From assembly GCF_000003195.3 (NCBI RefSeq), contig NC_012870.2:2327501-2391500 (forward strand): a stretch of DNA of 64,000 nt, read 5' to 3'. Positions 1 through 12,245 of the stretch are shown piece by piece. The notes beneath the pieces were generated by a model. That model did no database searches, was not told where the DNA came from, and was given only the letters and a program-made list of their open reading frames with translations. This stretch comes from Sorghum bicolor. Taxonomy: Eukaryota; Streptophyta; Magnoliopsida; Poales; Poaceae. Both the position numbers and the translations under genes were made by a program. Numbering within the stretch: position 1 is the first letter of the stretch; each line of letters starts with the position of its first letter.

Positions 1-344
1 AGTAGTATTTTTCTAGTACACTAGCATGTTTACATGTATGTAGCCATGTAGGTGAGGCTAACAAGCAAAGCTCCCACTCCCTTTTTGTCTTGTTCTACCC
101 GACGCTGCGTTCCACAGGGCATCGGCCTCCTGGATTATTTTTTTTTTTAAAAAAAAGATCTGCGTGCAGGTTTTGGCTTCCCTGTTGTCGGGCTGGCCTC
201 TTAAAATCCACGACCCACCCTCACACCCGTTCCGTTTTGGACGGCATCTTTTCCGCCCCGTTCTCCACTCCCCCAAGCCGATCACACTCGCCCCACTCAA
301 AGCAAGCAGCAGCCCGGGGGAAGGCTCGCAGGCAGCGCGGAGGA

Positions 345-1784
345 ATGGCGACCAAGCCGGTCACCGTCGGCGACCTCATCCACCGCGTCACCACCTCCTG
401 CCTCTCCAACCGCCTGCCCTGCAACTACACCCTCCGGGACTCCGTCGACAGCGACCTGGACGACGACGACGACGACCCCTTCGCCGACGCCGTCTCTAGC
501 AGCGAGAAATGCCGGCGATCCCCGTCCGCTGCGGAGGCGGAGGAAATCGAGGAAGAGGAGGGGGACGAGGAGGAGGAGAAGCTCAAGATCTGGGAGGAAG
601 GGGAGCAGGAGAAGGAGAGGGTGGCGGCCGCGGCCAAGGGCGCCGAGCGCGCCCGCGACGCGGACGCGCTGATGGCGGAGGTGTTCGACGCCGTCTCCGG
701 GGTGCGCCGCGCCTACGCCGCACTCCAGGGCGCGCACTGCCCCTGGGACCCCGACAAGATGCGCGCGGCGGACGCGGCCGTCGTCGCCGAGCTCCGCCAC
801 CTCGCGCGCCTCCGCGACCGCTTCCGCCGCTCCGCCGCCGCGGGCCACATCCCTCGCCCGAACCCCTCCGCGCCGCCCCTCCGCGAGGCCGTGGCGCCGT
901 ACGAGGCGGCGCTCGACGACCTCCAGCGCCAGCTCCAGTCCAAGCAGGCCGAGGTGGACGGGCTCAAGGAGAAGCTCGCGGCGGCCACCAGCCGCCGCAA
1001 CGGGCGCCACCACCACCACCCCCTCTCCAAGCAGAACGGCCCCGGGGGCGTGCCGACGGCGGAGCTGTTCACCTCCTGCGCCGAGCAGGCCCGTGCGGCG
1101 ACGCGGGCGTTCGCGGGGCACCTCGCGCACCTGATGCGCGAGGCGGGGCTGGAGCTCGTGGCGGCCACCCGGTCGCTCACCAAGATCCCGGTGTCCTCCC
1201 CGCAGCTGGCCAAGCACGCGCTGGAGGCGCACGTCACGCGCGCCCTTCTCGGCGGCTTCGAGCACGAGTCCTTCTACCTGGACGGCTCCCTCTCGTCGCT
1301 GCTGGACCCCGCCTCGTTCCGGCGGGAGCGGTACGTGCAGTTCCGCGACATGCGCGGGATGGAGCCCGCGGAGCTGCTGGGCGTGCTCCCGACCTGCGCC
1401 TTCGGCCGTTACGCCGCCGCCAAGTTCACGGCGCTCCTGCCGCCGCGCGTGGAGGAGGCCGTCCTGGGCGACGGCGAGCACCGGAGGGTAGTCAACGGCG
1501 GCGCGCACCCGCGGACGCCCTTCTACGGGGAGTTCCTGCGCGCGGCCAAGGCCGTGTGGTTGCTGCACCTGCTGGCCTTCGCGCTGGAGCCGCCGCCCAG
1601 CCACTTCGAGGCCGGCCGCGGCGCGGAGTTCCACCAGGAGTACATGGAGAGCGTGACCGGTGCGCCCCCGCACGCCGGCGCAGGAATGGTCGTCGGGTTC
1701 GCGGTCACGCCGGGGTTCCGGCTGGGGAACGGCGCTGTCGTGCGCGCCCGGGTCTACCTGGTGCCGCGTGGTGGCCGACCGTGA
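345..1784 (+). CDS. GIL1/IRKI-type DUF641 protein, single exon
   Basis: Intronless gene of 479 residues. The start at 345 (AGGAATGG context, [15 protein letters not shown]) is preferred over the in-frame ATG at 90, because the 85 residues before it are low-complexity translation of UTR-like sequence. An acidic stretch (DLDDDDDD and a Glu-rich run, about residues 36-80) is followed by the DUF641 core beginning near residue 104 ([14 protein letters not shown]) with the CPWDPDKM block, then a coiled-coil-like segment (about 187-215) and a C-terminal domain ending in [17 protein letters not shown], as in GRAVITROPIC IN THE LIGHT 1 and IRK-interacting protein relatives. Arabidopsis GIL1 acts in phytochrome control of gravitropism; that role is family knowledge, not visible here. 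GC is very high throughout, giving long shadow frames on both strands. Family assignment is firm, the exact paralogue is not. Confidence 0.85.
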   Translation: MATKPVTVGDLIHRVTTSCLSNRLPCNYTLRDSVDSDLDDDDDDPFADAVSSSEKCRRSPSAAEAEEIEEEEGDEEEEKLKIWEEGEQEKERVAAAAKGAERARDADALMAEVFDAVSGVRRAYAALQGAHCPWDPDKMRAADAAVVAELRHLARLRDRFRRSAAAGHIPRPNPSAPPLREAVAPYEAALDDLQRQLQSKQAEVDGLKEKLAAATSRRNGRHHHHPLSKQNGPGGVPTAELFTSCAEQARAATRAFAGHLAHLMREAGLELVAATRSLTKIPVSSPQLAKHALEAHVTRALLGGFEHESFYLDGSLSSLLDPASFRRERYVQFRDMRGMEPAELLGVLPTCAFGRYAAAKFTALLPPRVEEAVLGDGEHRRVVNGGAHPRTPFYGEFLRAAKAVWLLHLLAFALEPPPSHFEAGRGAEFHQEYMESVTGAPPHAGAGMVVGFAVTPGFRLGNGAVVRARVYLVPRGGRP

Positions 1785-3580
1785 CAGACCGATGCATGGC
1801 GCGGCGCAACGGTCCACGGACCACGGATCACCCCCTCCGACAGAGTTGTTGGTGGGTGCCAATGCGCCATGCTGGAGCTGGAGCTGGACCTGGAGTAGCT
1901 GCTGCATCTCATTGGTGAAGAACAGTCATAGCGGTAGTAGCGCTGTGCTGGTGCCTCTGTAGATTTTCTTTTCACTTCTGCTGGTTAATCTGGATTGTCC
2001 TTCACTCTCAAGTAAAGTAATCACCCATGTGTAAGAGGACTTTTGAATTGAATTCTCGTATCATCATCGTTGGGTAATCATCTGTTCATGATTTGATCAT
2101 CTGTAGCTGAGAGGGGCAGTTGCAGACTACTCCGTCACTACTCCAGCTGTAGCACTCAACAGTGCAGAGCGCGTTCAAGCCTTCTAGGACTCTCAAGGAC
2201 CCACATCTCTCTGCCCTCTTCAAAGGGCATTCAATATTCATGCCTTTCATGGTGACTGTGCTTGCTGCTAGAATTCTCCTCTTGCAGTTACAGGAGCAGG
2301 GGACAGGGGACATTTTCAGGATATTGACATGGGAAACTCTATCGTTTTCCATTAATCTGTCTGAAAATTATTGCAATTATGGCCATGATAGAGCAGTTAG
2401 GGTGAAGGGAAAGCATATTTTGTCTAACATTACTACAACTGGATTCTTGTTTGAGGGCAGATCTGTGGAAGCTGCAAGGAAAGCGAAAAGCAAAAGGAGG
2501 AAGATTGTCTTGTTCCTAATCGAAAGCTTTTGGCACAAACAATTAAGCTGATTCGCTTGTCTAAAAAGTCATAACTGGAAGTATTGTTCGACGATTTGTT
2601 GTAAAAGAAAAATACTGCTAGATGACTAATAGATTCGGCAGATAAAGTCAAGCGAACGGGGCAAAGCCATCTCTGTGTGGTGTCTGCCATAGTTCAGGAA
2701 CCGAAGCAAGCCAACGAAGCACAGTCAATGGAAAATGTGCACAGTGCGTAACTGAAAAGTGGCTGGTGATCCGAGTACTCAAGGGAAAAACAATCTCAGA
2801 CAAATTCAAATTTCTATTTCGATTTTAACCTATTTATAAATGAATACAGGAAGGTGAAATATGTGAATGGCAATGGTCTAAGGGACTGCGCAACAAAAAA
2901 TAAATGTCCTAAGGGACTGAAAATTGAAATATTACTTCTGCATTCGAGCAAAATGTGAACACCCTAGTGGAAGTCAGTGAGGTATCTCAACTTCAGCATC
3001 CTCATTGTTTACAAAATTGCATTTCACTAACCTGATAGACAGAAAAGAAGAGTGAAATCAAATTCAATAGAATAAGGTTACAGAACACATTCTAGTGAAC
3101 TCAGAACTTACTGGTTAATTTTGACGGCAGCTGATGTGCTAACTGTTTCTCTTGCTGATAACTGGGTCTTCAACGGTCCACTGTCCACCCACCGAAGTTC
3201 CTGCTTCATTCACTCAGGCCCAGCTGGAGATCTGGAGTTGTTGATAAAAATTATCGGTACTGTGATACATAAACATAAGGTGCCTGTTCAGACATTAAGC
3301 ATAAAGTGAGACACTGTATCAGAAAGCCACAAATTCGAAAATTTCCTCTCCTGCATCTAAAGTATGGAGGAGCTCAGCTAATCTCCTAAACAGAAACAAT
3401 TTGATATGTGATGGAATCCTGAAATTCTGTCAAACGGATCAGAGAGTGCAATAATAGCGACAGCATGTTCTACTATACAATCTTTGGCTAACAGGTGAAA
3501 AAAAATGCTCTAGATCTATCATTTCTTTTGTTAGCCTACTACCAAAGTCAAACACGAGGATTTACAGGAGTTTTCAAACC
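1785..3580. other. Intergenic, 3' flanks of two convergent genes
   Basis: The 3' flank of the DUF641 gene and that of the convergent pTAC13 gene. Several short open frames (for example 2162-2551) show no family pattern, and GC falls sharply from the neighbouring CDS. No MITE boundary or RNA gene was recognised. Confidence 0.5.
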
Positions 3581-5927
3581 TCATAGTTTACTATCATTGT
3601 GATCCACTTCAATTGCCTCAATTTGATCAAAATCAAGATCCACAAAGCTCTCTTTCCCGAAAAGTATCAACTGGACAGTGGCCTGTGAGAGGTAACACTT
3701 CTTAGAAAACCAAACAATACCAGGAAAGGTATTGCAAAATAATAATAAAATAGTTCACTAAGATAAATCTGTAATCAGCCCAACCTTCTTGTTTTTGCGA
3801 TTCACTTCCAGGATGGAACCAGTGAAGTCTTCAAAAGGCCCAGAGAGAACATGAACTGTTGCACCAGGCGAAAAAGCACTGTGTCTAGTGCCACCATTTA
3901 AGGATGATTTCTTAAACTGTTTCTTGATCTTATTCATTAACATAAGTTCAGATTCTTCAACAGGTTTACTGAAAGGTTCAACATTTCCCATATTCTCCAT
4001 TTCCTCAAATTCTCTGTCAACTCTCTCTTGTTCCTCCTTCTCTTCTCTAATAATTGATTCAACTTCATCAATTGGAATAGGTTTTGGCTTTTTAATCTGC
4101 CTCTTGCTTCATAGTAAGACAGGTAAAAGAAGTGCAAATCAGAAAAACTGAATAACTGATCAGTGATCACAGAAGAGATAAGAGATATTATCTGCTATAG
4201 ACCTACAGTATTAATGTACTAGCAGTATATAAATGTCATGATTAGGATACTTCACATGCCTTTGTTACAATTATGTTAGACAAAATACTGTGATCATCGT
4301 TGTTCTGGCCAAAGAATATCCTGATGATTAGAGAAGTATGTTGAAGGATGGCACATATTCTATTTGGACATAGTTACACATATCCATAGCAACCGCTATG
4401 GTTTCAAGTCTTTCTTCAAAATATTTACAGGATGAAATGCTGTCTAAGGTCAAGTACTACTGGATAATTCAAAAAACGAATATGAAAATAGCCACCTAAA
4501 ACAAGAATCATAACAATGCCAATAAAACAACGTGTCAACAAAAGAGGAGCAAAAGTGAAGGAATGGAAAGAATTGAGTGAGGTACTCACATTGAACCAAC
4601 TGTAGCTCCAATAAAGCCATAACAACCCTCAGTGTCTCTGATGAAGTCATGAAGCTCCTTGTTTAAGGTACAATGCATAAAGACCAACCCAGGATGCAGA
4701 GGCTTGGATTTAACACTGATTGCACCACTTTTCAGTCTCCTCTTTACTTGGATGGATGGATTGTAAATCTGCAGTTAACTTTTGTGAGAAATAAAATGCT
4801 GAAAAGAAAATGGTATGCAAGTGAACTAGTGAAGTCATTCAGATGGACTAGTACTAAACCATTTCCTATAAGGCCCCGTTTCGTTTGCATCGGTAAACTT
4901 TTAACTCCTATCACATCAAATGTTTGGACACATGCATGAAGTATTAAATATAGATAAAAAAACAAATTGCATAATTTGCATGTAATTTACGAGACGAATC
5001 TTTTGAGCCTAATTAGTCCATGATTGGACAGTAATTGCCAAATAAAATAAAAATGCTACAACCTGCTAAACTTTAACAGGTCTAACAAAACACGCCCTAA
5101 GGGCTAAGGCTATGAGGAAAGGTAATCAGGAGAACATCATTGTCAGCATTCAGATTCGTACTAGATCTCTCAATCCATGGGTTGCCACAATTAAGCATTG
5201 ACAGTCAGCAATCTTAATGTAGATTTTCTTGTCACAGTGATTGTACTGTCCAAGTAAAAGTCACAGTTACAGTTTATATATCCTCAATCTCTTTCAACAT
5301 AGTAATCTAAGATTCATATGTTAGGTATGAAATTATATAAGCCGCAAGAATACTGCAACGTGATGTTGCTCATTACATAATCTCTGTATGAATATGACGC
5401 TTATAACATAATCTGTATGAATACGATGCGACAGCCTAAAATTAAATGCTCGTCAGGGCAGTGCTTAATTCGGGCGGCACGGACGCATTCAAGCCAACAA
5501 AAATAACGACAGGAGGAAGTGATACCTTGAAGGTGACTTCCGGGTAGCGTCGTGAGATGGCCTTGGTGAGGAGGTCGACGTAGTCGGTGCCGGGCGCCAT
5601 GGAGACGCGCACGAGCCACCACTGCGGCCCCAGCTCGGCGAGGAGGTCGAGGTTGAGATCCTCCCTCCACGACCTCTTAGGAGTCTTCTTCCGCCGCCGT
5701 GCCGGCTCGTGGATCAGCCGGTCCTGCACCTCCTCCTTCCAGTCCGTCGCACGCAGCTCCCGCCGCTCCCGACGCTGCGCTCGCTTTTCCCGTGCCGTCA
5801 CCTCGCCCCCTGCGTCCGCGGAAGCTGAAGCAGATAGGCACACCGGTGCGGGGAGCCGAGACGCTGGCGCCGCCGTGAGGGAGCAGCGGCACGGGAGCCG
5901 GAGGAGCGGATAAGCCAAGCTGCCCAT
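3581..5927 (-). CDS. PTAC13: Plastid NusG-like transcription factor (pTAC13), 4 exons
   Basis: Exons (minus) 5927-5526, 4768-4590, 4106-3785 and 3682-3581 join in phase to 334 residues. The N-terminus is Ser/Ala/Arg-rich like a plastid transit peptide. An NGN domain begins at GPQWWLVRV (about residue 104) and continues through exon 2 (VKRRLKSGAIS, HPGLVFMHC, DTEGCYGFIGATVGS). A charged linker starting KRQIKKPKP is followed by a KOW domain (FSPGATVHVLSGPFEDFTG, about 270-325), and the last exon reads ATVQLILFGKESFVDLDF. This is the NusG/Spt5 NGN-KOW order of pTAC13, a component of plastid transcriptionally active chromosomes; the length agrees with the Arabidopsis protein as I recall it. The exon 3 acceptor at 4107/4106 keeps KRQIKKP; an alternative AG five bases further in also keeps frame but shortens the linker. 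Intron 1 holds a Tourist-like MITE. Divergent from TIM10. Confidence 0.88.
4872..5097. mobile_element. Tourist-like MITE in pTAC13 intron 1
   Basis: 226 bp with imperfect terminal inverted repeats (GGCCCCGTTTCGTTTG against the reverse of CTAACAAAACACGCCC). A perfect 3-bp duplication TAA lies at 4869-4871 and 5098-5100. TAA duplications and GGCC..GTTT ends point to PIF/Harbinger (Tourist) MITEs. Its interior (GACGAATCTTTTGAGCCTAA) is the same as in many MITEs in this window. Confidence 0.8.
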
Positions 5928-6419
5928 GGCTAATGGCCTCTTCGGCTAGGAGCGAGCGATTTGGATTTTGGAAGAAGACCCCAGTGGACCCCAGTTGTAA
6001 GTGAGTACATTTGGGCCTCGAGGCCCATCGCCCATCGGGATGCAGGATGACACTGGCTTGTGGGCCACAGGATAAAGCGCGGGCTTACAAGTGGGCCATT
6101 TTGTCAGTCAGCTGGCCCTCAGGCCATGTGGCCCATTCGGGTGCGGCCCATGTAAGAAGGCGCGCGCCTGCTCTCAGCAGTGTGCTTCCGCCGCCGGCAA
6201 GGAGGAAGAGAGAAAAAACCCTAGAGTTGTGAGTGGGCGGAGGCGCGGCTGCTCGTCCGCGACATCGAATTTCAGAGCCGCCCCCGCGAGATCCCGGCCT
6301 TCGTTCTCTTCCCCCGTGAGCGTCTGCTTCCCGTGCTGCTTCTCAGCTCCACTCCTGACATATTGTTCTGAGTTTCTGCTCTCTTGGTTCGCTCTGTTCT
6401 TTGCAGGAGAGGTGCCGCA
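5928..6419. promoter_or_regulatory. Bidirectional promoter interval pTAC13 / TIM10
   Basis: 492 bp separate the divergent start codons of pTAC13 (5927, minus) and TIM10 (6420, plus). The interval includes both 5' UTRs. GGCCCA-type motifs, typical of plant promoters of organelle and translation genes, are repeated here (for example near 6019, 6031, 6062, 6091 and 6129 in either orientation). No clear TATA box was found. Coupling of a plastid and a mitochondrial gene is inference. Confidence 0.55.
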
Positions 6420-8031
6420 ATGGCTGGGAAAGGCGGGCCGACCAACTTGGAGAAGGAGCAGGTAGGTTGGCGCACCTTGCTCCTCCTTTTCGGGTTTCGG
6501 TTTCTGGATTTGCCGCTCTTGCTGAGATTGGTGCTGTGCGCCTTTCACCGTACAGATGTTTGGGATGGCAGAGAAGGAGATGGAGTACAGAGTTGATCTT
6601 TTCAATAGGTGAATGATATGCATCTTTCTTGCTTGAGATCATTAATTCGCAACAAGTAGGCCGCTGGTGGCTACCATTTTGGTTGCAATTGGAGATTGCT
6701 AATTCAGCAAAGAGATGTGTGTTAGCACTCAGCATAGATGCTTTATTAATTCATAATAATGCAATCTTTAGTTTCCTCATTTCCAACTAGCTGAAGGAAT
6801 TGAATATGTTCCAAGAAAAGGTGAATGTGGTGGCTTTTCCTAAATAGTCATGCAAGTCCTCGACTCCTCGAACAATTAGGCTTGAATCTTCCAAATACCT
6901 CTTTTCTGAAATGCTAATCAGTTAATGTAATCTTAGGGTTTTCCTGGGCGTCTGAAATGTGTGTGATGTTTATGTTAATTAACAACTTAACAATTGATCA
7001 TGTCTACTCTTAAATTATATCACTCCTCTCAATCCAGGTCTTGAATCATTTAGGTTTCTGTTTGATTTATTTATGCTTGTTCTGAGTCTTCTGACAGTCT
7101 CTTTATGCTTTATACAGGCTTACACAGACCTGTTTCGACAAGTGCATTGAGAAAAGGTACATATATCATCAGCTTATTTTTTAAAATCTATTATTTGTAG
7201 TCCTGTTGGCACATCCTTATTTCTATGTAACAAATATCATCCTATGATGGTAATCACCAAATAATTTAACTAAGCTGCAATAATTACACCTCAAGCTTGG
7301 AACTTCTCATGGTGTGTTAATTAATAGTCAAGAAGGATCTATCGTCTGTGAGATTGAATATTGAATTTTTTTTTCCTGTTTGTTCGTTTTATTTCAGGTA
7401 TAAAGAAGCTGAGCTCAATATGGGCGAGAACAGTTGCATTGATCGATGTGTTTCAAAGTATTGGCAGGCATGTTTGTTGATACCCTTTCTCTTTGGCCTT
7501 TGCGGATTCATTTTTATGCTTATTCCTAGATTATGGAGTATACCATAACTTGACTGTGCACAGATTGAATTTGTCAAAAATGGTTGTCCTTGATGGTGTC
7601 TTTCCTACATTATGACTTGTTAGGTTGGAAAAGAATGATGTATTTCTAGTTTCTAGTGTACCTTAGCATCTGCTTATTGTGAACAAATAGTTTGTGATCT
7701 CCGTCCACAGACCGCAGATGCCTGGAGATATGCTTGATCTATGTTTTTTCTTTAGCATGGTGATCTTGATGCAGTAACCTTCACTTTATATATCTAAAGG
7801 AACAGTGCCACTTGCAGATTTATAGTTCTGCTTGTTCCATAGCACAATAGTTTTCCTGCTGCTCCACTTATGCCCAATTTACCCATGTTGATATACTGGC
7901 AATAATTCTCCCATTTGATATGTGATGTTTGCCGGTTTGTGTGTCACCATATTAACCCCTATCTTTCGGGTCTTTCTTTTCAGGTGACTAATTTAGTTGG
8001 TCAGATGCTTGGGAACCGTCCTCAGATGTGA
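6420..8031 (+). CDS. TIM10: Mitochondrial small Tim chaperone TIM10, 5 exons
   Basis: Exons 6420-6461, 6556-6608, 7118-7156, 7398-7467 and 7984-8031 join in phase to 83 residues. The protein begins MAGKGGPTNLEKEQ, continues FGMAEKEMEYRVDLFN, and carries the twin CX3C motifs CFDKC (37-41) and CIDRC (58-62) separated by 16 residues, followed by VSKYWQVTNLVGQMLG. These are the hallmarks of Tim10, which with Tim9 forms the hexameric intermembrane-space chaperone that passes hydrophobic precursors to TIM22 and the outer-membrane assembly machinery. No N-terminal presequence is expected or seen. The fourth intron has a GC donor: exon 4 ends CAG at 7467 and the intron starts GCATGT, while the acceptor is TTTCAG at 7983. 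The nearest GT would shift the frame. Other introns are GT-AG. Confidence 0.93.
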
Positions 8032-8580
8032 ACTGAGAAGCACTAGTTCCATTTTGTAGCTATTGCTCTGTTTCTTCTTTTTGGTTGGCTTTAGAGTGCC
8101 TACACCTGCTACTAAGTACACCAATACAGCACCAGACATGCTAATGCGCCACCGCTTTAAAGAAAAATCACGGTGTCTTACCCTTTCCAGTGATGCGCAT
8201 TCTCTCTGAATCATGAACATGGAACATGCCTGTAATAATTTGATACAGCTCTAGAGTCATTCTGTTTCGAAAGCTTGTCCTGTTTCGTAGTTAAATTCTG
8301 GATTTATGTTCCTCCAGGTAATTAGAGTATAATATTTTTCTTTGCGAATCTCTATTAAGGTTCTTAGGTTCGTTTTTTCCTGACTAACATTGGATTATAT
8401 CAAATATTATATAGTATCAATTAGAGTATTGTGTATCAAACACGGTTAGGATCGTTTTCTTTCTGACAACATCAGATTATCGCAGGGAAAAAAAAGAAAA
8501 TGTAGTTTCACTTAGCGCGTCATAAACGAGTCATCATATCAATTATTGTGTACTTCTAACTTTTTTAGGCACAAGTGCAT

Positions 8581-8811
8581 GGGCCTGTTTGGTTGGCCTT
8601 GTTTTTTTTTTTAACATCCGTCATATCGATGTTTGGACACATGTATAGAGTAATAAATATATACTATTTATAAAACTAAAAACATAGCTAGAGAGTAATT
8701 TGTGAGACAAATTTTTTAAGTCTAATTAGTCTATGATTAGACATTAATTGTCAAATAAAACGAAAATGCTATAGTACCTATTAAACTTTAACACCCCCAA
8801 CCAAACACAGT
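8581..8811. mobile_element. Degenerate Tourist-like MITE
   Basis: About 230 bp between GGGCCTGTTTGGTTGG and CCAACCAAACACAG, with the family interior of an ATTAGTCTATGATTAG block and an AAACTTTAACA tail. A related 3' part appears again near 51,110-51,260. No gene lies between TIM10 and this element or from here to 9,366. Confidence 0.6.
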
Positions 8812-9366
8812 TCACCTAGAAAAACTAAAACTTATAATTTGTAATTGAGGGAGTAGGGATTAGTGTTATAGGATCGGGATACTATGAAATTTTACATGGT
8901 ATAGGATCATATGAAGCCTTCATATATGATTGGGTTTCTATGAAATTTAGGTCAAATAGCTAGATCTAAATTTTTAATCTAATATTTTAATAATAATCAC
9001 TCCAAAAACAATAAGCAAATTTGATCCTTTTGGTCGCGCTAGCTACCCTGGCACGACACCTATCGCACCATATGCACTAGCATGACCAAGGACACAATGG
9101 TGGCTTACATGGTCGATTTTAGCGTCCACCCTATCATGCCACCCCGCCTAGCAGAGAGAACTATTGTGCCACCTTGCTTGGCGCGATATGTGGGTCTTCT
9201 CTCTCTTGTCTTTCTCCACTCCTTTTTGTCTCATCCATGGAGTTGGCTTTTGGTTTTTGGTTATCAATGGTATCATGCACGAGGTATAACTCGTTTATCC
9301 GTTGAACTCTTCCTATTAATTTGAAGGTTATAGACCGCTATGATTTATATTGCTATGTGCAAGACT

Positions 9367-11790
9367 GAAAGGTCCTAATATAGCTAGAGGGGGGGTGAAT
9401 AGCCTATTAAAAATTCTATATACTCACTAGAGCAAGAGGTTAGTAAATAACAAGGCGAAGCTTTTTGCTCTAGCTCTAATGGGATGTTTGCAAGCCACCT
9501 TTCCAACAATTCTTTCTATTTAATATGATCACTAAGCACACAAGAGCTATGTCACTACAAAATACACTAGAAAACTAAGCTACACAAGATAAAGTAAGCA
9601 ACTAAACTAATTACACTACTTTGCGGTCGTGTGGGGGATGTACCAATCACCAATATATGTATAATCAACCACCGAGAGAATGTCAATCAAACACAATTGA
9701 GACACCGATTTTTCTCCCGGGGTTCACGTGCTTGCCGGCACACTATGTCCCTGTTGTGTTGACCAACATTTGGTGGTTCGGCGGCTAAGAGGTGTAGCAC
9801 GAACCTCGTCCCCACTAGGACACCGCAAGAACCGACCCACAAGTGAGGTAGCTCAATGACACGAGCAATCCACTAGAGTTACCTTTCGGCTCTCCACCAG
9901 GGAAGGTACAAAAACCCCTCACAATCACCAGGAGATGACCAAGAACAATCACCAACTCGTGTCATTGCTCCTCCGCTGCTCCAAGCCGTCTAGGTGGCGG
10001 CAACCACCAATATTAACAAGAAAATCGCAGCCAAATCGATTCCCAAGTACCACTAGATGCAATCACTCAAGCAAATGCACTTGGAATCACTCTCAACCTC
10101 ACAAAGATGGTTAATATATGAAGGAGATGAGTGGAGGTGTTTGCTTAGGCTCACAAGGATCAAGTAGTCAGGAATGCTAAGAGTGTAAGCCCCAAGCCGG
10201 CCAACAACTATTAATAAGCCCCTCAAACAAATAGAGCAGTTGGATCTTTCACTGGAAAGAAATCGAGAGCACCGGACGCACTGCCAGTGAGCCATCAGAT
10301 GCTGGAACCCCAAGCGTTCGGTGCTCAGATGACAACCACATGTCAAACTTTTGAATCTCGCACGTCGATCTCTAACAGTCACTTTCAAACCACCGGACGT
10401 GGTCAAGTGGGCACGGGCGCGTCCGGTGCACACCGGACCCGTATGCGGAGAGGGTGTTTTTCACACGGGGTCACCGGACGCTCTCCTATGTCCGATGTCG
10501 TTTGTTAGAAAACAATTGCTTGCGTACATGCTGACGTCATGCTTCACCAGACGCGGGAACAGTGTCCTGCCTACGTCCGATGCGAGCGTCCGATGCTCAC
10601 TCTACACTCGTGCCAGAAACTGACCGTACACCAGACGCTTGGGCCAACGTCTGATGCATGCGTTCGATTAGTGTTTCACAGTGAGAAACACTCCCGAGAC
10701 TTCTCCAAACTGTCACCCGGCGCAATAGAAAATATGCGTTTCAAACTCCACCTCCATCTTAAAGTGTGCCAACACCACCATGTGTGTACCAACATGTGCA
10801 AGTGTGTTAGCATTTTCACAATCATTTTCTTCGAATAAGTTAAGTTAGCTCACTAGGTTTTAAATGCATGCACATGAACAATGACACCTAGTGGCACTCG
10901 ATAACCGCTTAGCCAAAGAATTCCCCTCTTTATAGTACGACCATCTATCCTAAATGTGATCACACCCTCTATGGTGTCTTGATCACCAAAACTAAAATCC
11001 TAAGCAATACCTTTGCCTTGATCTCCATAGGGTTTTATTTTTCTCTTTCTTATTTTCCAAGTTGAGCACTTGATCATCTTGTAGTCATCACCAACATCAC
11101 CATGATCATCTCTTGCTCCATCACTTGACATGTACCAACCTTATCAAGTCTATACACACTTAGGATAGAGGTTAGTACTAGGGTTTCATCAATTATCCAA
11201 AACCAAACTAGGACTTTCAATCTCCACCTATTTGATAATTGATGACAACCCCTTCTATGAAGATTTTCAATAAATTTTTTTGGATTCATAGTGCTTGCCC
11301 AAGCATTTTACCATGTGCAAAGGTTATGAACAAGTTTCATAAATCTAAAATGGTAGCAATTGCTCCCCCTACATATGTGCTAAGAGTTTGGATTTAAAAG
11401 CTTGCACATATGCTTGAATAGGAAATATAGGAGTCAATTTCTACCAAATGATGCTAAGGTGTAAAGAGTGGACCTTTGAAGTGTGATACCAACCAGAGTT
11501 GCCAATATACACCATCCTTATCACCATTAGTAACTAGACATTCACAAAACTAGAACACCCCGTGAGAGCAACATTATAAACAAGGTTCTAGCATCACTTG
11601 TGAAACAACCAAGAGTCTAGTTACACTACCTATGCATGCGAGTTCTTCATTTCATCAATCAAACCTACAACCAGCATACACCACACAAGCAAGGTATCGA
11701 AGAGAAAACTTCTAAAGCTAATACAAATGCAAGCAAACATATGTGATGCACATTCAAATGCAACATACAAATTTAATAGCGAGGCCAACA
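9367..11790 (-). mobile_element. Sirevirus-like Copia LTR and 3' internal remnant
   Basis: Read on the minus strand, an LTR-like segment starts at 11,219 with TGAAAGTCCTAGTTTGG and ends at 9,367 with GGACCTTTCA, giving TG...CA ends with short inverted repeats, about 1.85 kb. Just upstream on the minus strand lies a purine-rich tract (GGTGGAGAT) beside TTGTCATCAATTATC, and a second one (GGGGGAGCAATTG, near 11,360) further inside. Purine tracts and the TAGAGGGGGGGTGAATAGCC block near the far end are recognised from grass Sirevirus LTRs. No gag-pol frame survives, the 5' LTR is missing, and the internal part stops near 11,790 at the HIPP-like fragment. It is a truncated relic. Confidence 0.6.
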
Positions 11791-11792
11791 AT

Positions 11793-11990
11793 GATATTAA
11801 TAGCAAGAAGGATGGCAGGGCAAAGTAGAATCAAGGTTGCGGGGGCAGGGCCAAGAAGGTTGGCAGCCTGCACCAACAAACATAGAATGGCAAGGGTGGC
11901 AGCAACGCCTCGTGAAATGGGAACCAGCCTTGCTAGGGCAAGATGGGTGGACTCGGCGGACCAATGATGGCGATGCTGCACGCGCGCGTG
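11793..11990 (+). pseudogene. Fragment of HIPP-type gene (first piece)
   Basis: A GC-richer island with AAGAAGGATGGCAGGGCAAAG and GGGGGCAGGGCCAAGAAGG, reading KKDGRAK..., then GGRAKKVG, GKGGSN and MGGLGGPMMAM with in-frame stops. It is similar over about 65 bp to 13,276-13,345 inside the second HIPP-like piece. Gly/Lys/Asp-rich low-complexity sequence of this kind is usual in the disordered middle of heavy-metal-associated isoprenylated proteins. No HMA domain is present, so it is a broken fragment. Confidence 0.45.
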
Positions 11991-12165
11991 TGAAGCATTA
12001 TTGTATCTATGAGCTAGAACCCTATCAGATAATCTTTTCATGTCTTGGTTCTGGTTGAGTACTTGTGTTTGCAGTTGGTACCAAAGTGGTGGTCCCTTTT
12101 GCCCCTCTTAAAGGTGGGCCCCATGTGACATCCTTTCTTCTTCCTCTTCTAGCCTCCTCCGCTCC

Positions 12166-12245
12166 TCACACACACACACACACACATGAACAGACACACA
12201 CAACACATGCACGCGTGTGCATCCACACACACCACACACACAAAC
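12166..12245. repeat. CA-rich microsatellite
   Basis: An interrupted (CA)n tract including ten uninterrupted CA units near 12,168, followed by CACACA blocks broken by CATG and CACGCGTGTG. It underlies the short His/Thr-rich open frame here, which is not coding. Confidence 0.85.

Noticed and set aside
297..1918. Long open frames on both strands over the DUF641 gene
   Set aside because: They are shadows of a very GC-rich CDS, Arg/Pro/Gly-rich and without motif; the 345-1784 frame carries the DUF641 pattern.
3121..3309. 62-codon plus-strand frame between the DUF641 gene and pTAC13
   Set aside because: Short, no family pattern, lies in the presumed 3' flank of pTAC13.
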